The position numbers and the translations under genes are program-made. Positions 11,474 to 21,579 of a stretch of DNA of 64,000 nucleotides are shown one piece after another (positions within the stretch are counted from its first letter, which is position 1; every line of letters starts with the position of its first letter). Below the pieces are notes generated by a model. The model ran no database searches. It was not told the origin of the DNA and was given only the letters and a program-made list of their open reading frames with translations. Source of the DNA: Prinia subflava (lineage: Eukaryota > Chordata > Aves > Passeriformes > Cisticolidae). The stretch is taken from assembly GCF_021018805.1 (NCBI RefSeq), contig NC_086247.1, positions 145,223,378-145,287,377 of the forward strand, written 5' to 3'.

Positions 11474-11858
11474 GAGGCGCGACACAAAGGGAGGGCGGGC
11501 GGCGGCGGCGGGGCGGGTTGTGAGGGAATTGCGCGGTTTGGGATGAGTGTCCGTAAAATCCTTAACTGTGGGTCCTGTGTAAAGCTGAGAGAAACTTGAG
11601 GGGTTTGAGCAGTAAGAAGCGGATTATTTATCTGCTCGTTTGTTTATTTTTAGGATTTTTTTAAAATGTATTTTAAAGCACCTTCACCTCGAGGATTTCT
11701 CAGAGAGAAAATGCCGTGTATGCACCAAGCACAAAACCTCTGTAAATTTCTCCCTCTTTTTTTTACTGACAAAGATTCTTAAGTGCAAATCGCTGTGTAA
11801 TTTGGGAAAACAGGATTTGTTTTTTTTATTATTATTATTTGGTCTTTGTGAAGCAGAA

Positions 11859-12176
11859 ATGCTCCTCGAGAGCCTGCTGTACTACTCCATAAATGACACA
11901 TCACTTTTAGAGGATCAGCTTAAAAATCAGATTTATTTTTCCCTCCACCGCATCCTCCACAATTGCATTGTGGCTTTGCCCTTCCAAGCCCGTGGCTTGC
12001 TTATCCCACGACACAGTCACTGCTCTCGGGTGACATACGGGAGAACAAAGCAAAAATCCAAGAAGAGTGGCGGAAACAACCCAAAAATTTGCTGTAGTAG
12101 AAGTTGTACCTGGAAACAAAAAATGCTGAAAGCGCTGAGCCTCATCACACGCAGTTCCTTTGTGGAGTTTTGTTAA
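11859..12176 (+). CDS. Open frame just downstream of the CpG promoter, doubtful
   Basis: An ATG at 11859, a few bases after an AAGCAG that follows a T/A-rich tract usable as an acceptor, opens 105 codons ending at TAA 12174-12176. G is at position -3. The middle (about residues 10-45) is mixed hydrophobic and the later part is basic and cysteine-containing. No family is recognised. Two other plus frames are also open over 12000-12110, one reading SLLSGDIRENKAKIQEEW in a coding-like way. This weakens any single call: the real exon, if there is one, could use another frame from a splice acceptor near 12016. Position after the promoter is the main argument for it. Confidence 0.18.
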   Translation: MLLESLLYYSINDTSLLEDQLKNQIYFSLHRILHNCIVALPFQARGLLIPRHSHCSRVTYGRTKQKSKKSGGNNPKICCSRSCTWKQKMLKALSLITRSSFVEFC

Positions 12177-12179
12177 CTC

Positions 12180-14149
12180 TTGTTGCAGTACTGCTACACA
12201 TGCAAAAATGTGTGATTTCCCTTCTTTGAGGAGAGGAAAGGGTTTGAGCTTTTTTAGATAAATAAGAACACTGAAGGCAGAAAAGCTCGTTGATCACTAC
12301 AGGCACTATGATGGTGGGTTACTGCAACCATTGTCTGTAAAGTTGTATCATTTTTCAGAATGGCATAAGGAAATAGCTGCTTTTGAAATATTTGTATTTA
12401 ACATACATTCTAAAAGAAATGGTTGATGTCCCCGTGAGTACAGAGGTCTGTAAATCCTAGTATAAAACAGTATCTTTTATCTTCGGGGAAAATGAAAAGC
12501 AATCATTTATCCAAACCTGAACATTGCACTTGAAGCTGAGATACTGTGGGTTATCTAAGTAAGCGCTTCACCCCTCAACCTAAAAGCTGATCCCAAATTC
12601 CACTCTAATGCATATGTTGCTCAGATAGGGAGAGCAGAGATCAGAAGATTTGCTATGGATGCTTCAAAGTACATTTTGGGACCTAGTGCTCCGTATTGAA
12701 CTTCAAGAGATGATGCATAAATTGAATAAAGCCGTGAAGGCTGCCAAGGGAAGATTGAAAAATACATTCCAATCTCCCCTCATATATTTTATAAAATGTT
12801 GCAAACTACCTGCCTTTTCAAGGCCATGCCTTCTGAGATTCCACAGATGAAAAAATACTGTATCACTAACTTTTTTGATCTGATAAATGGGTGAGAACTC
12901 TTCTTTATCTTTCCTTTCTTTCAACAAATTAGCATGACTAATTACTATGTTTTCTGTTCAGAAGTGGCAGCTCCCCCCTTGTTTGAAGAGAAGCTGTGTT
13001 AGGATTTTCACAGCAGTGTTTTGCAGCAGACAAATGCGAGATCAAAATATTTATTTTACCTTTAAAAAACACCAACAATTAATAGTCTGAAAACATAATT
13101 AATGACCATAATTTTTTTCTCTTGTCAAGAACGATCAATTTAGCAATTTTATATTTTGCTTGCAATTAGAGATAAATGAAGATTTGAGCATCAGGCCTGT
13201 GACTGTTCATTAAAATAATTTAATGAGCCCTGTGGTCTGCGTAGTTAAAAATCAGAAATTGCCTTCCAAGATGGTGAAGTTGTCCCATACCTTTATCCTT
13301 AACTCTGACAGATTTCACGTAGGACTGGAGGCATGCTCATTGTGAAAGGCACAGTGCTCTCTAATGAGCTGTTACAATCACACAACTTAAGCTAATGAAT
13401 TTCTTATCCTCTTATGTGGATAAAAGTTTCTGTTAGAAGTCAAAAGATCTCCGCTTTTTAAGTGGATTTGTATTTGCATTTGGGGAGGGAGGGGAGGAAA
13501 GGATACTGCAAGGAGTGAAATTCATTGTATTCTTAACAAACAGCACTGTGTTGCAATAGCGAAACCATCACAATTAATAAAGAATCTTCGCACGCTCCAT
13601 TTGAAGTGTGGAATGCTCCAAGGCAAAGACACGGATCCACAGGCACAGGTGGAAATAGGAGCTCACGCTTGAATGAGCCGAGTGAGTGTGTGCAGGAGGG
13701 AGGACCCTGTCCCCCCTCACACCCGTGAATGGCTCCGTGTGTGGGGAGGAAGGCACAGCGCTGGCAGAGCACCCCCACCTGTGTCACTGCACCAGTGTGG
13801 GGAATAATCTGTCACTTCATGTGCAAAGACTAAAATCTTCATTTGTAGGGGGATTTTCTGAAGCACTGATGAACATCAGTCCTGAGCTTCACAGTGGTGA
13901 AGTGCTGTAGAGTAACAATATGGTACACTTAGACAGGGATCTGGAAACACTTTGTAACCATTTACTGCTCACACCTCCCAGCATCAGAGATATATTTCAC
14001 CTAGGCCATAAAAACTGTGTTGTTCCACATTTAATTGCGACTGCTCCTATGGAAACTCTGTGTAATCTCAAGAGCTGGAAGGGAAAGTCCTGAATTATTT
14101 CAGTGCAGATTCTGATCTGCAGGCCCAAGGCCAGAGGTGCCTTAAGAGA
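12180..14149. promoter_or_regulatory. Non-coding DNA with candidate enhancer at 13070-13400
   Basis: No supported exon. The segment 13070-13400 is AT-rich but not repetitive and holds many ATTA/TAAT cores, including AATTAAT, ATAATTAATGACC, GCAATTAGAG and TTAATGAG, the core bound by homeodomain proteins. This texture is common in deeply conserved developmental enhancers. Conservation itself cannot be judged from one sequence. Confidence 0.3.
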
Positions 14150-14306
14150 GGATGGGAGGCAGGCAGGAAAGTGGGAAGGAAGAAGGGAAGGAGAGAAGGA
14201 GGGAAGAAGGAAAGGAGGGAGGGAAGGAAGGAGGGAGGGAAGGAAGGAGGGAAGGAGGGAAGGATGGAGGGAAGGAGGGAAGGAAGGAGGGAAGGAGGGA
14301 AGGAAG
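14150..14306 (+). repeat. Purine microsatellite, (GGGA/GGAA)n
   Basis: About 155 bases of almost pure purine made of GGGAAGGA-type units. All six frames look open over it, giving lysine/arginine/glycine-rich or proline/serine-rich pseudo-peptides that are not genes. Confidence 0.97.
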
Positions 14307-14688
14307 ATTTGTCTACAATTTCTTCTCCTGCAAGTGGTCTCAGAGCATTTCAAAAGGAGTTTTGAATCTTTCCAATGAGTTTACATGGAGGTTTTGGGCA
14401 TATGTTAACTCATGCTGCTGAATTGTTTTCTCTATTCAGCAAGTAGAGAATTATTTTCTCTTCTCTTGTCTTAGGAGTATGTAGAGAGTCTGCATATCTC
14501 TTTTGAGCAGTTTGCTGTTCGTATCACTTAAAATAATGAAGGCTGAAATTGTAGGATACCTTAACAAGATAAAAGTATTTACCAGTTACATCTTAGGTCC
14601 AAATTCTTATTCCAAAGTAAGTAGCTAAACAATGCTTATTTCTTTGGGGTCTGCTTTGAAGGTAGCAAATCTTTCTCATTGAGTTCAG

Positions 14689-14767
14689 TGGGAACTACAA
14701 GCCCCTATCTGAACAAAATTTGACCCAAAGGCTTGAAGAAGAAAGAACAGAAGATATCTATGAAAAG
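14689..14767 (+). CDS. Candidate exon, plus strand, unrecognised
   Basis: After a usable acceptor (TCTTTCTCATTGAGTTCAG) one frame is open with phase 2 entry and encodes YKPLSEQNLTQRLEEER and TEDIYEK up to a weak donor (AAAAG then GTAGCT). If that donor is not used the frame stays open to a TGA at 14903-14905, about 71 codons in all. The peptide is charged and helix-like, but no family is recognised. The donor lacks G at +5. A neighbouring exon of fitting phase was not found. Weak support overall. Confidence 0.22.
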
Positions 14768-14909
14768 GTAGCTCTTGACTCAAAATTCCACATTAGTTTC
14801 TTAAAGATCTGCCCAGAGACTAACGTGAGGACAGAAGCCCAGTCATGGCCTGACCCAGAGCCCATGAAATTCAGCCAGAACACCCAAGTTATTTCAGAAG
14901 ATTGAGATC

Positions 14910-16170
14910 AGGCTCTAAAGGAGCCACCTGCAACAATTCAAACCCCAGACAGCAAGCAGGATAGGTAGTTTTGTTTATTGTTTCCTGTCTGACAACACAG
15001 AACCTGAATTTTCCAGTGTATTTCACATGATCCTTGCTATCTTAAAGTACTTCATGGAAGTTCAGTGTTTTCCTTAAATTTTGGGCTGATGTGTAGGGAG
15101 AGGTCACTGGATTTGCTGTGGATTTGCAACTGCACTGAGAGTGTCACCAAAACCTCCAAGTGGCTCAAAACCTGTACTTGAGCACTTCACTTTTATTTGG
15201 ATTTTACAGCTCTGCTCAGCTAATTCTACTGTGTCCCAGCAGCCTGGAAAATCCCCAGAAAAAAAAAAAACCCTTGGGGACTGCCCTTTTGCTTTTGTCT
15301 CTTTCCGAAAGGGGCCCAGGTAGTGACTTGTGAGTTCCCTCTACACAAAGCAGAGAGAGGAAAAAAGAACTAATCTCCCCTGCCCCCCTGTGTGAGAGAA
15401 AGGCAGGGCTCAGCAGCGTGTGTGCGTCCCAGCGAGAGCGGGGCTGGGGCACAGGATGACCTCCGGCTGCCTACCCGCCACAAAGGGACCATGGCATTGA
15501 CACAGCCTGACTGCTCTGCTTCGGAGGGGACGGATTGGGAGGAAGTGACCCTTGGTGCCCCTCTTCTGCAGGGGACCTTGTGAAATAAGTGTTGCTCTTC
15601 TCTTCCTTCCTTCCTCAGGCAGCTCAAAGAATTTAACGATGAGAAATCGCTCGTTTTTACTTCATTATTCAAAGAGCAAGCAATGAAGAGACTTTTTCCT
15701 TGAAAGGGATGAGGAGGAAGTGTAGAGGAGCTAGTCTTAACTATTTCCTTCTGTCTTGGGAAATCCAAAACTGGTCCACAGGGTTCACGGATGATAGGGC
15801 AGCAGGCAGCAGCAGCAGGAGCTCTGGCTGAGGCTGTGGGAGTCTACTGGGGGTTGTTTTCTAAGGGGACCCATAAAATGATCCCTGTGGCCCCATTCCC
15901 AAGAACCAGGAGCATCACGATGTTCAGAGCTGGTTAACAACTCCCCAATGGTATCTGGTTAATTCCAAGTGAAACCCAGATCTGGGAGGACAAGAAGGAT
16001 TCTGGGGACTGTGAAAAGGAATAGGCTGATTTGCAGGAAAGGAAGCAGAAATGGTTTGGACCAAGTCACAGCTGTGTGATCAATATCTGCCCATCCATTC
16101 TGAAATTCACAGTGCCAAACTTTGAACCCAAGGCCAGACCTTGGTAGGTTTGAGCATCAAGGTCCTATGA
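14910..16170. other. Non-coding DNA
   Basis: Slightly GC-richer around 15370-15560 with open frames on both strands (including a 132-codon minus frame) but no paired splice sites or start context worth calling. Nothing recognisable otherwise. Confidence 0.4.
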
Positions 16171-16172
16171 GA

Positions 16173-16549
16173 GGCAGCTGGGGGTGTTCAACCTGAGGAA
16201 AAGAAGGGCCTTAATCCTCTCTACAACAGGAGAGGTGGTAGCCAGAGAAGGGTCAGTCTCTCCTCCCGAGTAAAAAGTGGTAGGACAAGAGGAAATGGCC
16301 TCAAGTTGTGCCAGGGGAGGTTTAGATTGAATATTAGGAAAAAGTTTCTTCAATGAAAGGATTATCAAGCATTGGCACAGGCTGCCCAGGGAGGTGGTGG
16401 ATTCATCATCCCTGTAGGTATTTATGAGATATGTAGATGTGGCACTTAAGGACACGGTTGAATGGTAGACTTGGCAGTGCTGAGCAAATGGTTGGACTTA
16501 ATGGTGTAAAGATCTTTTCTAACCTAAACAATTTTGGGATTCCATGATA
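16173..16549 (+). mobile_element. CR1 LINE 3' fragment, plus orientation
   Basis: Begins within the CR1 tail (GGGTGTTCAACCTGAGGAAAAG) and runs through CAGGCTGCCCAGGGAGGTGG to a terminal TTCCATGAT-like end, matching the standard avian CR1 3' end. It carries no coding sequence of its own. Confidence 0.92.
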
Positions 16550-16551
16550 AA

Positions 16552-19500
16552 CATTTCATGCACAGCCCCGGTTCTCCTCTCCTGGCTGTTGAGGGGCAGT
16601 AGGTAAAGCACATGGACTCAGTCTCTCCCCTCCCTCTTCAAAGGAGTTTTAAATGTCTCTCAGATGCACTTGGGGTAAGCTGGGTAGGGAGGGAATGACC
16701 TTTGGATACTCCCTCCAGAGGGAACCTGAGAAAATGACCTTTTGGCCCTTAGCTCTGCAGGGGCTCGGGAGAGGTCGGGAGGAATGACTCTTGGTCCAAT
16801 CTTGCTCACCACAGGGGCTAGGGGAAGGCAAAAGAGAAAGAACTCCAGGAATATGTGATCACGGGAATTTCTGTCATCTTCTGAAAAAGAGGCATGTTTA
16901 CTTCATAGCCCCTGTAAGAAAAATAACCTGCCACTGAGAAACAAGCAAGTCCATTTAAAGCAAGAAAAAGCCTCAACTCGGTGACCTAGAAATCAATGCC
17001 AAAAGTAAAAGCTGATAAATAAATAAATAAGTAAATAAAATAATCAGGGATGTCGCGCAAAAATCAAGGGGTGCCCTCTGAAGAGGTGTAATCAAGGCTC
17101 TGAGCCTTCAGTTATAATGGTTTTGATTAAAGAAAGCTGTGCAGAAGTAATCTATTTTATTTTTAAATGGCCTGATTTTCCCTCCCTGCTCTCTTGGAGG
17201 CTGAACCTAGAACAATTTGGAGGAGGACATGAAGTGTTCAGTAAAAAGGCAAGAGAAAAGGGATGCATTTAATAAAAAAGAAAACTGACATCTGCTTAAG
17301 TTACTTTCGGGGTTTGATGGCACACATTAAAATTCATTGAAAATAGCACTGCTCTGATAAAATAAAAACATGGCTGATCAAGCCACACAGTTCTGCACTT
17401 TTTCCAGAAAACCTGCAGTATAATTACAAGCACAGTTGTCACCCAGAGCTAGGAATGGGGCTCATAATGTGCTCTGTACCTGGGAGTTTATTTCTTCTTT
17501 TTACTCTTCCCAGTATAAAAAACTTAAAAACTTCCTTCCCACAAACTTTATATTTATTCACAATTTTGAACTCTTTACTTGTTTCCATTATAGCTGAAAA
17601 CTTCAAGTGTGAAAATCTTCAGTTCTTATATAGGGTCAAACATATTTTCTTTGCTTGATAAATAAAGACAAATAGTAGAAAAGAACCTAAAAGAATCCCA
17701 GCTTGGATGGGAGGGGAGGGAAGTTTACATTTTCTTCCTCAAGAAGGTCAGATGTTTATTCAAGCCTATCTGAGCCTTTTGAACAGAGCCTGTGCAGGAA
17801 ATCTCCTGAGAGCAGCGTTCCTTAGGGAATGGAAGGGAGGGCTGCCTTCAGATGGGCCAGCCACAGAGTGGCCTGCTGGCTTCAGAGTCTGGCTGTGCCA
17901 AAGGTGCACTGAAACACAGGGTGCAGAAACAACATTTTGAAATACTCAATGCTCAGCTCTTTCCCACTTTTTTTCTTTCATTGTTAAAATAAGCTGCATG
18001 AACTATTAGAGCCTGGAAAAGCAAAGGGAATTCAAAACTTCTACAAAGTGTGCAACTTTGGTTGGGTAAGTTACATGTTTTAGTGGAAACCCAGGCCACA
18101 TCTTCATTTGCCTGTGGCGAAATTTTTGGGAAGACAAAGCAACTGATTGCAGCTGGTTTTCTTTTGACACCTCTTAATGCTTCAGGCTTACAATGGTGTT
18201 ATTTTCACACTGGAAGCTTGACATACAAACTAATGTACACAGAAAGAAAAACATCATTGTGTGACTTGGTCTGTACAGGATTCAACAGCATGTTTGCAGC
18301 ACAGCAGAGCTGTTTAAAGCTGAAAACCTTAACACTCCTTCATGGGAGGATGGCTGTGAACATGAGCACAGCCAAGGTGCTGATGTTCTCTTTGCAAAGG
18401 TAGGCAAGAGCATTAGACAGTGCCTGCAGCCACAGCTTCCTCTGCCAGGACTAGCGGCTGGAAGGAATTCTCTCCTAATAAAATACAATAGCCCAAAAAG
18501 ACCTGCAAAATACAATTTTTGTAGAGGTTTGGAAATTATCTTTGGCCACAATGAATGGATAAAAGCTTACTGTGTCTCCAATCCCCAGTCATAATTAACA
18601 TTTGATTTCTAAAAGTGTGGCAATCTTGTATGTTCTTTGCAGGAACAGCATGTGTTCTCTATTCAGAGGAAATCAAAGTTGTATGATGTTTACATTTCAG
18701 CAGCGTGCTTCAGAGAATGAATTTAGCCATTCAAAGCAGAGCTGCTTTTAAATAATATTAAGATAACAAGGAAGTCATGGAACAGAGGACCAAATGAAGT
18801 TACATTTCTCACCTGTTAAAATTACTTTTATAGTATGCTGTCTGCTGCCTTAGATTCTGAGGTCTTTGGGTAAAATAAGCAATGGTCTAAACCAGAAGTT
18901 ACTTCCCTCACTTGTGAGGAGTAATGTCATGGCACTCGTGGCCTTGCCTGTATCTGAACCATCCCTTTCCCAAAGCCAGACTCACCCTCTGCAGCCACTT
19001 GGGAGCATCCAGCACAGCAGCCATGTGGCACTTTTTCTGCTGGGAGGCTATTTTATATCTTTTAAAAAACTTTTTACCAGCTACTTATGCATGGTGTGCT
19101 ACCCAGTCTGACAGACAGTCATGGGAAAGCACACCAGAAGTCATTTATAAGGCCTGTGGTTACCTTAAGGTTGCCTCAGTTATCTCTGCATAATGCTGAA
19201 CCATGCTGTGTAGGCACATCTTTGTGTTGCTCCTCAGGAGAAAATTTACTCCATAATGATGAGGAACAGCTGAACAAAATTTGATTTATCCGGAAATAAT
19301 GTTCTTTTTTGTCCTCTTGAAGTCTCAGTTTTTTATGTGGTAGCAAGAGACTTCTTTTGCCAGGTGTAGCCAGAAGGAAAAAAGCAGTCAGCTCTAAGAA
19401 AACAGTCACTTGAAATAAACTGGAATTCACCACATAATTTTCCACATCAGTGTGGTGTACAAATGCACTGGAAAAAATCCCCATGTTTATTAAGGAGGGA

Positions 19501-21330
19501 GAAGTTGCTTGGGGTGTCATCTACAAAGCTTGGACTTGGCTTCAGCAAATGGTTTTTCTCTTGGTTTGTGTCTCAGGCTTGTTTAGTTCATGTGAACACT
19601 GCAGGTTATGCAGGCATCCCTGGAGCTCACATTCCATGTAGATGAAATGTAAATCCACTGAGGTTTTTGTCACTGATGATGAAAAATGTGTTTAGTACAT
19701 TATTATTAAGTGAGAAAAAGCAATGTGTGATGGAAATCCACGTCTTTGACACCTTTAAAATTCTTTCTGTTAATATTGATGAGCAGTGGTTGTAAGTCTG
19801 TGTGCATTTGTGTGAGCAGGATGAAAAATAATAAGATGACTGGAATCACAGAAGTGCAGGGATAATAATACAACCACCATTCTTGTACAGGGGTTGGCTG
19901 CCATGCCCCTGGCATGTGTTTTTTGCCAAAATACCACTGAGCAGTGCATGTTTGCTGGGTGGGTATTGTAACACATCCTAACACAAAACAGGGAGGGGGC
20001 ATTCAGTGACACATTCTGATTAATTGGTTAACAGGAGCCTCCTCGTACTCATTACAGCTATTCAGCCATATCACTTTTGAAATCTGAAGGCACAATTTTA
20101 TCAGAGAGTCCATATGGCTTATCAGGAAACTGTGCATATAGAAAACTACCACTATCCTGAACCAAGATAATATTTATCTAATAGACCATAACAACTCAGA
20201 GAGAGTCAATATGGTCTCTCATTTGAGCGTGCATTTTGATATGCATTCTACCTATCCAAACACAAGCCATTTACATTGCAAGCTATCTGTCTGGTAAATC
20301 CATGTTTAGGTAATTCTTATAACGGTGGGACTTTTCTACAAGAGAGATTATGAAGATGACTTGAATGTATTGTAGTCCATGGACTAATTTGGAAATTACT
20401 GAATATTTGCCTGATAGATTGTAATGGACTCTGATGGAGCTGTTGGCTTTTATCAGCTAAACCCATATTTTGGTATGTAAGCAAATTTGAAGATGCAAAA
20501 TATTTGCAGAATAATCAACCAGGCTGCTCTGTTTAACTTGCACCATCCTGCCTGCTTTGAGCCACCAGGTTGATGGAAGGAGGGACTGTGTGCTACCAGG
20601 GCACAGACCTGGCAGCAATGAGCCATTCCTGTAAATTCTCTTGTGTCCCTTCAACTCTGAGCAGCCTGAGAGTGTGGAGAGAAGATTGCTGCGGGCTAAT
20701 GGCTGAGGAGAAAGTGAAGAGGTAACCCTGCTCACTTAATCCCATACAGCTCTGCAGAGAATATCCTATGGTGAGGCCATACTTGCCCTGAGAGTCCTGA
20801 GCAGATCGCTGCTGTATGTTTAGAAAGCCTTTAACAGGTTTGTTAAATAGGCTTAATCATCCTCACACTCTGTGTTTACTGTTCTATTTTCCTTCCATTG
20901 GAAAAGCAAAGGAAAATAAAGAGAAAAATGGAGAGAAGGCAGAGAGTATTGGAATATGGAAAAAGAAAGCTAGCAACTAGATATTATTTAGGTTTTATTT
21001 CAGTTTGGATGCTGTTCAAAGTGAAGGATCAGAAAATTTTCAAAGAACACCGGGTTTTGTGAAAAATACACTCAAAGAGATTTTTTTTTCTCTTTTAAGG
21101 CAGCATTTTTGGCAAACCCCAGCCAGGAAAATTAAGTCTTCCTGAGGAAGGATTGTCCCAAATCACAGTGGCCCCTTAGTATACGCCCTGAGAGGCCACA
21201 ATAAGAGAGATGAAGGTGTCTCTCCACTGAATACAGAGGGACCCCACGTGGCTGGTGTAGACTTTGTGCCTGCGTCCTAAATGACTCCAGCTAGGGGGGT
21301 TGCAACCTACTCAAATTCTGCTTTTTCACC
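16552..21330. other. Unique non-coding DNA
   Basis: No well-supported exon. A short (TAAA)n run lies near 17019-17039. A 118-codon plus frame (18050-18403) closes with a TAG that is itself inside a donor-like site, AAAG then GTAGGC; see findings. A minus-strand donor AACAG then GTGAGA near 18812 follows a 44-base open segment. AT-rich unique blocks near 16.98-17.36 and 20.04-20.30 kb have the texture of conserved non-coding elements. Confidence 0.4.
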
Positions 21331-21332
21331 AG

Positions 21333-21516
21333 ATCACCTCATTGAAGAGAAAAGGAAAAGCACTCAGGCAGCAGCAGCCTCTCCCACAGTTTTCCATAAG
21401 TTACCATGGCAAATCTCCCCATATATCAATGTGCACAATCCTTTTGGTTTAATTGATTTCAGTCATGTTTATACCCTCCCCAAATCATTTGGTGGCATTT
21501 CCAGGAGAGGCAGGAG
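21333..21516 (+). CDS. Candidate exon, plus strand, unrecognised
   Basis: A strong acceptor (TTCTGCTTTTTCACCAG) leads into 184 bases open in one frame with phase 1 entry and phase 2 exit at GGCAGGAG then GTGCCG. The peptide includes HLIEEKRKSTQAAAASPT and WQISPYINVHNPFGLID. If the donor is ignored the frame runs to a TAA near 21577. The same frame is open upstream to an ATG at 21281 (poor context), so the region is a 98-codon frame overall. No domain recognised, and no phase-matched neighbour found. Confidence 0.25.
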
Positions 21517-21579
21517 GTGCCGACACAGGGTGGAGTGGAGAGGGAGTTGTTCTGTGTTGGAACCACACAGAGAATAAGT

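Larger units (their letters stand above)
11130..11535. promoter_or_regulatory. CpG-rich promoter region, possibly bidirectional
   Basis: CpG dinucleotides, rare elsewhere in the window, cluster here, especially 11365-11535. The core holds two X-box-like motifs, two CCAAT boxes and several GGGCGG-type GC boxes (about 11492-11516), with no TATA box in the usual place. This is the standard make-up of a vertebrate broad, CpG-island promoter. Both CCAAT boxes read forward on the plus strand and the GC boxes lie to their right, which fits a transcription start near 11.52-11.56 kb going right. Divergent transcription to the left is also possible. An ATG at 11543 opens only 18 codons. The downstream gene was not identified, so the promoter is currently without an owner. 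Confidence 0.75.

Noticed and set aside
14103..14421. Several overlapping arginine/lysine/glycine-rich and proline/serine-rich frames
   Set aside because: They are translations of the purine microsatellite at 14150-14306.
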